Positions 42,900 through 51,506 of a DNA stretch of 64,000 nt are shown piece after piece. A program made the position numbers and the translations under genes. Position 1 is the first letter of the stretch; every line of letters begins with the position of its first letter. The stretch spans positions 124,001 through 188,000 of the forward strand of contig NZ_SLWX01000002.1 in NCBI RefSeq assembly GCF_004340525.1, given 5' to 3'. Under the pieces are notes generated by a model that made no database searches, was not told where the DNA came from, and saw only the letters and a list, made by a program, of their open reading frames with translations. The stretch comes from Chromatocurvus halotolerans. GTDB lineage: Bacteria > Pseudomonadota > Gammaproteobacteria > Pseudomonadales > Halieaceae.

Positions 42900-45302
42900 A
42901 TGGTCCTATGCATGAATAGCTGCACCGCCGCCAGACGCTGGCTGCGTCTTCTTGTCCTCGCGCTCGTGGGCGCGCCGCTACTTGCGCTTGCGGCTCCTGG
43001 TGAACTGGTCGTCAGGGCACTGGACGCCGCATCCGGGCGCTCGCTTTCCGGTGTTCGAATCGAGGTCACCGATCGCGATGGACAGTCGGTCAGGGCCTTT
43101 TCCGACGATCGTGGCGAAGCGCGTTTCGGGAATCTTGAAGAGGGTTTCTATCGCGTTGAGGCGAGTGCGGAAGGGCGCGCCCTGACCCTCGAGCCGACCT
43201 TCCGGATTCTCGCCGGGCGCAGCGCGTCTCTGGAGATTCAGCTGCCCCGTCTGGAGCGGCTGGCGGACACGCCGCTCGAGGAAGTGCTGGTGGTCGCCCG
43301 TGCCCGGCAGGCAGATCGGCTCAGTGGCGTCAGTGCAAGCTTTCGCAATCGCGACGAGCTGCGCAATGCGGTCGGCGCCGGTCCTGACGTCATGCGCGCC
43401 CTGGATGGCCTGCCGGGGCTCGTGTCGGACGGCGCCTTTGCCGGCTTTACCGTGCGCGGACGAGGCCCGCGCAACAACCTGATATTCGTCGATGACTTTC
43501 CTCTCGACAAGGTGGTGCACTTCGACCAGACCATCGGCGAGGATGACGATATCGGCGGCGGTGGCCGCTTTTCCATCTTTGCGCCGAACTCGGTTGCCGG
43601 CGCTGAATTCTCGCCCGGCGGCTGGGGAGCGGCCTACGGTGGTCGCGCCGGCTCGCTGCTGCGCCTTGAGCTTGCCGAGGGCGGTCTGACGCCGGTCACC
43701 AGTCTGCGCCTGGATGTGGCCGGCGCCGAGTTCACCTACGACGGCCCCTCGGGTTTTGATGACGATACCTCGGTGTTCTTCACCGCGCGGCGCTTCGATT
43801 TCGGCAATCTGTTCGAACTCATCGGCCAGGACGCCATCGGCACGCCGAAGGTCACGGATATCATTCTCAAGACGTCGACCCAGCTTAGCGAACGGGACGA
43901 GCTGCAGTTCCTAGTGATTCATGCGCCGGAGGATTTCACCCGGGATCTTGACAACGTTGCCAATTCCGACGATTTCGACAACGTCAACCTGATTCGCTCA
44001 ACGCAGGACCTGTCCCTGTTTGGCGTGACCTGGCGGCGCATGGTGGGCAACAGCGGTGAGTGGAGCAACCGCCTCTACCTGCGCAGTAGTGACAAGGATT
44101 CCACCCAGGGCGAGGCCTTTCCCGACCTCGCCAAGGATGGTGTCATTCCCGCCCGGGAAACTGTCTTCTCAATCCTTGAAAAGGAAGATGAGCTCGGCTG
44201 GCGCAGCGATTTCACCACCTTCAATCGCTTCGGCGAGTTTTCCGCGGGACTTCGTGTGGTTCGCATCGACGCTGATTTCGCGACGCAGCTCGACGGGCCC
44301 TGGATCCGCTATGTCTATGAGAGCGACGATCCGCGGCCGCCGGGGCAGCAGTACATTGTCTGGCAGCCCGAAAACATCGAAGCCCGCTTTGGCCGGGCGG
44401 GGACAAACCTCGCGGCCTATGTCGAGCAGAGTATCGAGCTGGACCGCTTCGAATTGCGCCCGGGCCTGCGCGTGGATCGGGATGCATTTTCCGAGGAAAG
44501 CTATCTTTCCCCACGCTTTTCCCTGGACTATTTGGCAACGCCGACCCTGCGTTTTTCCCTGACCAGCGGCCTGTTCCACGAGTCGCCCCGGTTTCTGACC
44601 CGCGCTGCGAACCCGGCCAATTTCGATCTGGCCAACGAGAAGATCGCCCACGTCAGTCTTGGGCTGGACTACACAATCAACGATGCCTGGAACGTCATCG
44701 CCGAGGTCTACCACCAGGATCTGGATGATCTTGTCGTCGACCAGAGCCGCGCCAACCGGCGTGCGCTGAATGCGGGAGACGGTACCAGCAGCGGCTTTGA
44801 CCTCGTGCTGCAGCGGGCCTTCGACAATGGCTGGTCTGCCGATCTTACCTACTCCTACAACCGTGGGCGCCAGGACGACAACGATGGACGTGGCAGCTAC
44901 ACGCCGGATTTCAGCCGTGAACATTTTTTCTCCGTCGGCAGCCGCTGGGAGGTTACCGATCGGCTTCAGCTGGCGGCACGCTGGAAGTGGGGCAGCGGCC
45001 GTCCGGGAGATGCCTTCATCATCCACCAGAACGTCATGCCGGGGAGTGGACTTCTGCGCGCCTCGAAAGAGATCACTGAGCAGAATGCGACCACCCTGGG
45101 TGACTACCAGTCGCTGAACGTGCGCGTCGATTACCGGCGCCGATTCGGGCCCATGGACGTCGTGCTGTTCCTCGATGTCATCAATCTCTATGGCGCCGAG
45201 CGCGGTGCACCGCAGGATTTCAATCCCATCACCGGCCGTCAGATTGACGATGAGGCCAGTCCGTTTCCCCAGTTCGGGCTGATACTGGAGCGTGCCTGGT
45301 AA
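42900..45302 (+). CDS. TonB-dependent receptor with N-terminal carboxypeptidase-like regulatory domain
   Basis: Outer-membrane receptor of about 800 residues for energised uptake. A signal peptide (RWLRLLVLALVGAPLLALAA) is followed by a regulatory-like domain (about 30-115; GRSLSGVRIEVTDRDGQSV), then a TonB-box-like EEVLVVARAR, a plug domain with VRGRGPRNNLIFVDDFPL, and a 22-strand-type barrel. The last residue is Trp (LERAW), as expected for a barrel protein. ATG at 42900 is preferred (GAGAG nine bases upstream); ATG at 42912 is also possible. A transporter of the MFS family follows in the same direction. The substrate is not identified. Confidence 0.87.
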   Translation: MVLCMNSCTAARRWLRLLVLALVGAPLLALAAPGELVVRALDAASGRSLSGVRIEVTDRDGQSVRAFSDDRGEARFGNLEEGFYRVEASAEGRALTLEPTFRILAGRSASLEIQLPRLERLADTPLEEVLVVARARQADRLSGVSASFRNRDELRNAVGAGPDVMRALDGLPGLVSDGAFAGFTVRGRGPRNNLIFVDDFPLDKVVHFDQTIGEDDDIGGGGRFSIFAPNSVAGAEFSPGGWGAAYGGRAGSLLRLELAEGGLTPVTSLRLDVAGAEFTYDGPSGFDDDTSVFFTARRFDFGNLFELIGQDAIGTPKVTDIILKTSTQLSERDELQFLVIHAPEDFTRDLDNVANSDDFDNVNLIRSTQDLSLFGVTWRRMVGNSGEWSNRLYLRSSDKDSTQGEAFPDLAKDGVIPARETVFSILEKEDELGWRSDFTTFNRFGEFSAGLRVVRIDADFATQLDGPWIRYVYESDDPRPPGQQYIVWQPENIEARFGRAGTNLAAYVEQSIELDRFELRPGLRVDRDAFSEESYLSPRFSLDYLATPTLRFSLTSGLFHESPRFLTRAANPANFDLANEKIAHVSLGLDYTINDAWNVIAEVYHQDLDDLVVDQSRANRRALNAGDGTSSGFDLVLQRAFDNGWSADLTYSYNRGRQDDNDGRGSYTPDFSREHFFSVGSRWEVTDRLQLAARWKWGSGRPGDAFIIHQNVMPGSGLLRASKEITEQNATTLGDYQSLNVRVDYRRRFGPMDVVLFLDVINLYGAERGAPQDFNPITGRQIDDEASPFPQFGLILERAW

Positions 45303-45415
45303 AGCCGAGGTAACGTGAATGGCTTCCCCTCGCCCGGTATTACCCGTACTGTAGAACTCGCAGCAGCCGCAACGCCACCCACAGATAACGCATAACATTG
45401 CTGGGAGACGCCGCT

Positions 45416-46723
45416 TTGACACAGATCCACCCGGGCGCCGCAGCGCCATCGGAAAGCGTTGGCGCCGGCACGCGCCGCTACGTGTTGACCATTCTGGTCA
45501 TTGCCTACACCTTCAATTTCATTGACCGGCAGATTCTTGGCATTCTGGTGGAGCCAATCCGGCTGGAACTCGGGGTAGGGGATACCGCGATGGGTCTGCT
45601 CACGGGGCTGGCCTTTGCCGTTTTCTATACGCTGATGGGAATTCCCATTGCCCGCTATGCCGACCGCGCTAATCGCCGCAACCTGATTGCCGCCGCGGTT
45701 GGCATCTGGAGCCTGTTTACCGCAGCCCAGGGACTCGCGCAGAACTACTGGCAGCTGCTGGCCTACCGCGTTGGCGTAGGCGTCGGGGAGGCTGGCTGCT
45801 CGCCACCGGCGCACTCCATGCTGTCGGACTATTACCCGGCCAACCAGCGCGCGACGGCGCTGGGCATCTATTCCCTCGGTATTCCCGTTGGGATCCTTTT
45901 CGGCTTCTTTGTCGGCGGCTGGATGAACGAGTGGTTTGGCTGGCGTGTGGCCTTTCTCGTTGTGGGTATCCCCGGCATCGTGCTCGCTCTGGTCATTCGT
46001 TTCACCGTGCGCGAGCCGGAGCGAGGCATGTCGGAGCAGCGGGCCAACGCGGACCCGGATGCGGATCAGCCAGCCATCGGCGCAGTTTTTCGCTACCTGC
46101 TGGGCCGTCGCTCATTTATCCACATGGCACTGGGGGGCGGCATTTCCGCCTTTGTCGGCTATGGGCTGATTTCCTGGTCGGCGGCGTTCCTGGCGCGCAG
46201 CCACGGACTGTCTTCAGGGGAGATCGGTACATGGCTCGGTCTGATTTTCGGGATACCGGGTGGTATCGGCATTGTGCTGGGCGGGCGCCTGGCCGACCAC
46301 CTTGGTGAGCGCGATACGCGATGGTATCTGTGGGTGGTGGCAGTGGCGCTGTTGATTGCCGTACCCGCGGGTGTGGGTGTGTTTCTTTCCGACTCCGTGA
46401 GTGCCGCGCTGCTGTTTCTGATCATTCCGGTGATTCTCGGCAACTTCTACCAGGCGACCACGTTTGCGCAGACGCAGACCCTTGTGGGTCTGCGCATGCG
46501 CAGTGTTGCTGCGGCTATCCTTCTCTTTGTGATCAATATTGTTGGCTTGGCTTTCGGGCCCTCGGTGGTGGGTGTGCTCAGTGACATGCTGGCACCGCAC
46601 TACGGTTTGGAGTCCCTGCGCTGGGCGCTGTTGATCTGCTCTATGGCGAATCTGTGGGCAGCGTTTCACTACTGGCGGGCTGGGGTGCACTTTCCGGGCG
46701 ATTTGCAGCGGGTTGAGGATTGA
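45416..46723 (+). CDS. MFS transporter (spinster/SPNS-like)
   Basis: Twelve-helix inner-membrane transporter of 435 residues with the MFS motif region IPIARYADRANRRNLI and the family-typical start YTFNFIDRQILGILVEPIR and GVGEAGCSPPAHSM. This is the type often found next to TonB-dependent receptors in marine and sphingomonad-like bacteria. Start TTG at 45416 is preferred because GGGAGA lies upstream; the TTG at 45398 is an alternative. The last 83 bases overlap the end of the convergent NTF2-like gene. The substrate is unknown. Confidence 0.88.
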   Translation: MTQIHPGAAAPSESVGAGTRRYVLTILVIAYTFNFIDRQILGILVEPIRLELGVGDTAMGLLTGLAFAVFYTLMGIPIARYADRANRRNLIAAAVGIWSLFTAAQGLAQNYWQLLAYRVGVGVGEAGCSPPAHSMLSDYYPANQRATALGIYSLGIPVGILFGFFVGGWMNEWFGWRVAFLVVGIPGIVLALVIRFTVREPERGMSEQRANADPDADQPAIGAVFRYLLGRRSFIHMALGGGISAFVGYGLISWSAAFLARSHGLSSGEIGTWLGLIFGIPGGIGIVLGGRLADHLGERDTRWYLWVVAVALLIAVPAGVGVFLSDSVSAALLFLIIPVILGNFYQATTFAQTQTLVGLRMRSVAAAILLFVINIVGLAFGPSVVGVLSDMLAPHYGLESLRWALLICSMANLWAAFHYWRAGVHFPGDLQRVED

Positions 46724-47228
46724 CAGCCGCATTCCACTCTGCCTCGGTCGCAGGATGCTTCTGGTATTCCATGACCATGGTCCAATCGCCCGACTTCAGC
46801 AATAGCGCCTCGAAGTGGATGTAGGCGCCGTCGATCTCGCTCTCATCGACGTCGTCGCCCACCGGTCCGGACTGGTAGTGAAATATGCCTTTCTCATGCG
46901 ATGTTGATTCACTGTAGAGGCGCCGCGTGATGCGGAATTCGACCCTGGAAAAGGTCCTGCCGGCCTGGGTATCCAGGATGCCGGGCTTCCAGCGCTCCAG
47001 GGCGCGGGTGATAGGGTAGCTGGTATCCAGGGATTCGCTCACCAGTACCGCATCCGGGTGGTAGGTCGATACAACCCCGTCGAAGTCGCCAGCTGCCAGG
47101 TATTGCTCGACACTGCGCCAGTAGGCGTCTAGCTCGCTTTCAATCGCCGTGTCGTCTGCACTTGCTGGCAGTGAGCCCAGCAGGGCGAGCGCGATCAGAC
47201 CTGATGCGCGTAATATCCTTTTCATCAT
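46641..47228 (-). CDS. Secreted NTF2-like (DUF4440/SnoaL-like) protein
   Basis: The 195-residue product has a signal peptide (RILRASGLIALALLGSLPASA) and an NTF2-like cone fold: helix ESELDAYWRSVEQYLAAGDF, then VVSTYHPDAVLVS, TFSRVEFRITRRL and YIHFEALLLKSGDWTMVMEY. The C-terminal ~30 residues are Pro/Ala/Ser-rich. That tail is encoded in the 83 bases shared with the convergent MFS gene, so it may be of little importance. Enzyme or ligand-binding role unknown. The ATG at 47228 has a tandem ATG three bases on. Confidence 0.78.
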   Translation of the reverse strand: MMKRILRASGLIALALLGSLPASADDTAIESELDAYWRSVEQYLAAGDFDGVVSTYHPDAVLVSESLDTSYPITRALERWKPGILDTQAGRTFSRVEFRITRRLYSESTSHEKGIFHYQSGPVGDDVDESEIDGAYIHFEALLLKSGDWTMVMEYQKHPATEAEWNAAVNPQPAANRPESAPQPASSETLPTDSP

Positions 47229-47415
47229 GTGAGTCCTTTATTGTTGAGTGATGTCTGGCGTGGCTCGCCTGATCACGTCTCACTATAGTTCTGCGCAGGG
47301 TCTGTCTCAATTTTTTCCTTCTGGACTCGCGACGGTAAGCCGGTGAATGGGCACTTGCGGCAGGCGTGAGGCCGAATACTATTGAAACAGTGATGGTTTA
47401 CGGGGGGCATTCGTG

Positions 47416-48258
47416 ATGGCGATGCTCATGTTTGCTGTTCTTCTCATGCTGATATTGATCATCCTGACATTGGCGCTGCTCTGGCAGTTTGACGCACGCG
47501 CCGACCGTGCCGAGTGGCGCAGGCTCCTCGCGCTGCAACCGGACGATCCGCCGCGGTTTGACCAATCCATGATTGCCGATCTTCCGGAGCCTGCGCGACG
47601 CTATTTCACGTTCACGATACAGCCGGGAACTGCGCTGTTCCCGGTAGCCGAGATCGACATGACCGGAGATTTCAGTCTGGGTAGCAAGGACAGGCCTGCC
47701 TATCAGCCGATGGAAGCACAGCAGATACTGGCCGTGCCCGAGGGCTTTGTCTGGTCCATGCGCACGCGAGGAGGGCTACCGATATCGGGATCGGATACCG
47801 CATCGTGGACGCGGTTTCGCATGCTGTGGGTCATTCCCGTCGCTCGGCTGGGTGGCGACCCGGATCACACACGCTCTGCTTTTGGTCGCTATGCAGGGGA
47901 GGCGGTGATCTGGGCGCCCGCGGCCCTGCTGCCCGCCCCCGGGGTCTCATGGGAAGCCGTGGCTGAAAATATAGCACGGGTCACCGTGCGCCACGGCAAT
48001 CTGAGCCAGGCCATTGATGTGACCATCGACAGCGAAGGTCGGCCTGTCGTCGTGGCGTTTCAGCGCTGGAGTGATGCCAACCCCGACAAGGTTCATCGCC
48101 TGCAGCCGTTCGGCGCCACCCTCTCTGATTTTCGCGACGTCGGGGGTTATCGTCTGCCGTTCCATGTGGAGGCGGGCAACATGTTCGGCACGAAGGAGTA
48201 CTTCCCGTTCTTTATTGCTGATGTCACGGAGATCCGCTTTCCGCAGGCCATGAAATGA
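47416..48258 (+). CDS. DUF6544-family membrane-anchored protein
   Basis: A 280-residue protein with a single N-terminal membrane helix (MLMFAVLLMLILIILTLALLW). The soluble domain starts near residue 35 and contains LPEPARRYFTFTIQPGTAL, VAEIDMTGDFSL, RFRMLWVIPVARLGGD and YRLPFHVEAGNMFGT. This matches the DUF6544 (formerly DUF6920-like) family, whose function is unknown. The stop overlaps the start of the M23 peptidase gene (ATGA), so the two are translationally coupled and probably work together at the membrane. Confidence 0.75.
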   Translation: MAMLMFAVLLMLILIILTLALLWQFDARADRAEWRRLLALQPDDPPRFDQSMIADLPEPARRYFTFTIQPGTALFPVAEIDMTGDFSLGSKDRPAYQPMEAQQILAVPEGFVWSMRTRGGLPISGSDTASWTRFRMLWVIPVARLGGDPDHTRSAFGRYAGEAVIWAPAALLPAPGVSWEAVAENIARVTVRHGNLSQAIDVTIDSEGRPVVVAFQRWSDANPDKVHRLQPFGATLSDFRDVGGYRLPFHVEAGNMFGTKEYFPFFIADVTEIRFPQAMK

Positions 48259-49226
48259 TCGCGCTCGTTCTTCTTGTGCAGGTCGCCTTGCCGTTGCTGC
48301 TTCTCGCCTGGCTTGCCCTGTTTCCGGCAGGTACTCTTGTCGGGTGGCTGACGCAGGCGCTGGGTATCGCGGCATTCCTGTTTGCACTGGCGCGCATCGC
48401 ACAATGGGCATTGCCGGTATGGTGGTTGCCGTGGGTCTACGGCGGTCTCTGGCTGGCCGCAGTGTCCCTGCAGTTGCTTGGCGAGCGAATGCGCGGACTG
48501 CCGCCGCTTCCCGAAACGTCACTGGGATGGTCGGGCCTCGTTCTTTCGGTCGTTCTCCTGGGTGTCGGCGTCTGGTATGGCGCGCGCGCACTCGCGGGGC
48601 GGAGCCTGCCCCCGGTTGATGTCGTCGATATCGCCAACCCGCTGGGGCCGGGCCGTTATCTCGTCGGCCATGGGGGTTCTACCGCGCTCGTCAACGGCCA
48701 CATGCGGACGCTGGATACCCGCATCGAACGGTTCCGGCCCTGGCTCGGTCAATCCTATGCGGTGGACTTTTATGGCCTCGGACCCTGGGGTCTGCGCGCG
48801 CGCGGCTGGTTACCTGCTGACCCCGCCGCCTATGCAATTTTCGGGGCAGAGTTGCGTGCCCCCTGTGCCGGGAACGTCGTGAGCGCCGAGGGTGGCTTGC
48901 CGGATTTCGAGCCACCGAAGGAGGATCCGGTAAACCGGCTTGGCAACCATGTGATTCTGCGCTGTGGCACGGCCGAAATCGTGGTGGCCCACATGCGTCA
49001 GGGCAGCGTGAGCCTCGCGCAGGGGGACGCGCTGGCGATCGGCGATCGGCTGGGCGAGGTCGGCAATTCCGGCGCCTCGACTGAGCCGCACCTGCATATC
49101 CACGCGCAACGCCCTGCGAACGAGGGCGCGTCGCCGATCTCGGGCAAGCCGCTGGCGCTTCGCATCGAGGGGCGCTTTCTGGTGCGTGGTGACCGCCTCC
49201 AGGGGGGCGCTCCGGCGCTGCCCTGA
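48255..49226 (+). CDS. Membrane-bound M23-family peptidase (LytM-like)
   Basis: The 323-residue product has four to five membrane helices in its first ~115 residues, followed by an M23 metallopeptidase domain. Zinc ligands are likely the His of LVNGHMRTLD and Asp of SYAVDF, and the HxH of STEPHLHIHAQRP. The catalytic His is in VVAHMRQGSVSLAQGD, and GNSGAS follows it. Such enzymes cut peptidoglycan crosslinks or glycine-rich peptides. It overlaps the DUF6544 gene by four bases. A 20-base perfect palindrome covers the stop codon. Confidence 0.82.
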   Translation: MIALVLLVQVALPLLLLAWLALFPAGTLVGWLTQALGIAAFLFALARIAQWALPVWWLPWVYGGLWLAAVSLQLLGERMRGLPPLPETSLGWSGLVLSVVLLGVGVWYGARALAGRSLPPVDVVDIANPLGPGRYLVGHGGSTALVNGHMRTLDTRIERFRPWLGQSYAVDFYGLGPWGLRARGWLPADPAAYAIFGAELRAPCAGNVVSAEGGLPDFEPPKEDPVNRLGNHVILRCGTAEIVVAHMRQGSVSLAQGDALAIGDRLGEVGNSGASTEPHLHIHAQRPANEGASPISGKPLALRIEGRFLVRGDRLQGGAPALP

Positions 49227-49236
49227 TCAGGGCAGC
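49217..49236. terminator. 20-bp perfect palindrome over the M23-gene stop codon
   Basis: GCTGCCCTGATCAGGGCAGC is a perfect inverted repeat that contains the TGA stop. As RNA it forms an 8-bp stem with a GATC loop. It lies in the 43-base gap between convergent genes, so it may be a bidirectional terminator; no T-run follows. Confidence 0.5.
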
Positions 49237-49269
49237 CAAGCGGGGCGCTCGCGCTACAGACGTACACCG

Positions 49270-50280
49270 TTACGGTTCCGACACCCTCAATACCAGTTTG
49301 CCGGCAACGTTGCCGGCCTCCACCTCTTCGTGAGCACGTCGCGCCTGCGCAAGTGGCAGGACCTCGGCCACGATCGGTGCGATCCGACCCTCGGCCAGCA
49401 TTGTGAACAGCGATGCAAGATCCTCGAGGAACCACTCGGGATGTGCTCTTCGCATCGCCCCGATGGAGTAGAAGGCCGTGGCGCGCCCGTTTGGCAGCCA
49501 GTTCCAGAGCTTCAGTTTAACGAAGTCCATCGGGATTGAGCCGCCGCGTCCCAGCACAGCGCTCTGAAAGCCGAAGGCGACCAGCATGCCTCCGGGTTTC
49601 AGTGCGTGCAGCGAGCGTGACAGGCTTTTACCGCCAAGCGGGTCGAACACGACATCGACGCCCTGTCCAAGGGCCTCCTGCAACGCAGCCTCCCCGGCGT
49701 TTGCGTCGATGGGTGTGGCGCCGAGTCGTCGGATCAACTCGTGCTTGACGACGATGTCAGTGCCATAGGCCGTGATGCCGGCATCCTGCGCCAGCTGCAG
49801 CATTGCCGTGCCGACCGCGCCGCCCGCGCCATGTATCAGCAGGCTCTGGCCCGCCTGTGCCTTGGCGACACGGTGGAGCATCTGGTGGGGCGTGACAGCC
49901 GACAGAATCATGCCGAGCGCGTCTACGTCCGACACTTCCCCGGGAACGGACGTCAGCCTGTCCTCGGGCAGGCACAGGTACTCGGCATAGGCGCCTATGG
50001 TTGTCAGATCTGCCACGCGTTCTCCCGGCTTGAAACGCGTCGCGGCGGAGCCTGTCTTGTCCACCACGCCCACCAAGTCGTAACCCGGTGTGAAGGGCGG
50101 TCTTTGCTTTACGTCCGGGTACATTCCCTTGCGGATCATTACGTCGGTAAAAGCAGCGCTGGTGACCAGAACGCGGATGCGCACCTCAGTGGCCCCGGGT
50201 TCTGGCAGCGTATCCTCTGTTTGCAGGTCGAGGCACTCCGGGCCGCCGAATCCGGTAAGGACGATCTTTTTCCATGCCAT
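49270..50280 (-). CDS. Zinc-independent medium-chain dehydrogenase/quinone oxidoreductase
   Basis: NADPH-dependent oxidoreductase of 336 residues of the QOR/synaptic-vesicle VAT-1-like group. The GroES-like N-domain (YDLVGVVDKTG) is followed by a Rossmann domain with LLIHGAGGAVGTAMLQLAQ and VDVVFDPLGG, then LVAFGFQ. There are no structural-zinc cysteines. The start ATG at 50280 gives MAWKKIVLTGFGGPECL. It lies 38 bases after the serine-hydrolase gene on the same strand. Substrate unknown. Confidence 0.88.
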   Translation of the reverse strand: MAWKKIVLTGFGGPECLDLQTEDTLPEPGATEVRIRVLVTSAAFTDVMIRKGMYPDVKQRPPFTPGYDLVGVVDKTGSAATRFKPGERVADLTTIGAYAEYLCLPEDRLTSVPGEVSDVDALGMILSAVTPHQMLHRVAKAQAGQSLLIHGAGGAVGTAMLQLAQDAGITAYGTDIVVKHELIRRLGATPIDANAGEAALQEALGQGVDVVFDPLGGKSLSRSLHALKPGGMLVAFGFQSAVLGRGGSIPMDFVKLKLWNWLPNGRATAFYSIGAMRRAHPEWFLEDLASLFTMLAEGRIAPIVAEVLPLAQARRAHEEVEAGNVAGKLVLRVSEP

Positions 50281-50318
50281 TGCGGTATCTCCGTTGGTGG
50301 TTGGTATCGCAACCGGAA

Positions 50319-51506
50319 CTACATTCTGTGTTCTGCACCTATCGCGAGATCGGCCAACGCAGACTCAAGCGCCGGAATGAGATCAGAGCTGTCATCTGCC
50401 ACTTCCGCGTCGCTGTTGATCTGTAGCGCCACGGTCACACGGTAATCGGCGTAGTGACGAAGGCTGGAAACAAAGGCCGGAATCCAGCCACCATGACCAT
50501 AGACCGGCCCGCGCGGGGTGTCGGCGTGGATCGCGACGCCTGCGCCGTATTGAACGTCGGGCGTATCGGGTGCCATGGGCACTGCGTCTAGCAGCCGGTC
50601 GAGATAGCGTCCGCGCATCGCCTCACCGCCAAACAGGGCATGCCCCCATCGCGCAAGATCGCGGGACGTGGAGACTAGCCCGCCGCCGCTCCACTCCACG
50701 GCAGGATCCCAGAGAAGCCGACCCTCAGCATCCGCTGTTCGCGGCGGCAGGCCGAACGGATTGCCGGAAATCGTGTAGCCGACGGCGAGACCGGGGAGCT
50801 CGGGCCGGTCCGAAGGGGTGGTTTCGAGCAGGCCGAGCGGGGCGAGAAATCGCTCCGTCACACTGATGTAGTAAGGCCGACCGGTGACCTTCTCGATCAC
50901 CAGCCCGAGCAGGATGTACCCGGTATCGCTGTATCCCCAACCAGAGCCAGCCTGGAAAAGCGCTTCCTTCGTCGCGATGAAGCTCAACAGTTCTTCCGGG
51001 GCAAAGGCGGGGCCACCCGCCGCAATCCGCGCCTTTACCGCCGTCTCGAACTCGGGCAGATGTGCGTGATCCGGCAGCCCGGACTGATGGCGCAGGAGAT
51101 GCCCCAGGGTCATGGTGTCGGCATTGGGCAGGTCAGTGAACCAGGGGCGGTCGTGGAGATGCTCTGCGAGGAGATCCGCTCGCGACAGCAGGCCCTCGCT
51201 TTCCAGCGCGAGGACGGTTGCGCCGACAAATGTCTTGCCGATGCTCGCCGCCAGCATCCGGGCCCCGGGCGTCATAGGCCGCCCCGCCTCGACATCCGCC
51301 AGCCCCGTCGCCGCGGTCACGAGAGAGCCGTCTGGCAGTGCAATGGCTGCGGTCGCACCGGGGAAGCCATAGCGACTACGAAACGTGTGCAGTGTCTCCA
51401 CCAGACGGGTCGCCAGGGCAGTGGTGTCTGTTGCGACGGCGATCCCCGGCATTGCCGGGGACAGAACCATCGCAGCCAGCACGAAGACGGCGCGCACGCT
51501 GCTCAC
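50319..51506 (-). CDS. Serine hydrolase, beta-lactamase/penicillin-binding-like (class C fold)
   Basis: A 395-residue exported hydrolase. Signal peptide: VSSVRAVFVLAAMVLSPAM. The active-site SxxK is SIGKTF, and the YxN-type motif reads YSDTGY. A third element, YGHGGWIPAFVS, replaces KTG, as in esterase-like members. Its GTG start at 51506 overlaps the stop of the upstream CPBP gene (GTGA); a longer in-frame reading to 51629 lies inside that gene and is rejected. It may be an esterase, D-peptidase or beta-lactamase-like enzyme; resistance cannot be inferred from this. Confidence 0.83.
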   Translation of the reverse strand: MSSVRAVFVLAAMVLSPAMPGIAVATDTTALATRLVETLHTFRSRYGFPGATAAIALPDGSLVTAATGLADVEAGRPMTPGARMLAASIGKTFVGATVLALESEGLLSRADLLAEHLHDRPWFTDLPNADTMTLGHLLRHQSGLPDHAHLPEFETAVKARIAAGGPAFAPEELLSFIATKEALFQAGSGWGYSDTGYILLGLVIEKVTGRPYYISVTERFLAPLGLLETTPSDRPELPGLAVGYTISGNPFGLPPRTADAEGRLLWDPAVEWSGGGLVSTSRDLARWGHALFGGEAMRGRYLDRLLDAVPMAPDTPDVQYGAGVAIHADTPRGPVYGHGGWIPAFVSSLRHYADYRVTVALQINSDAEVADDSSDLIPALESALADLAIGAEHRM

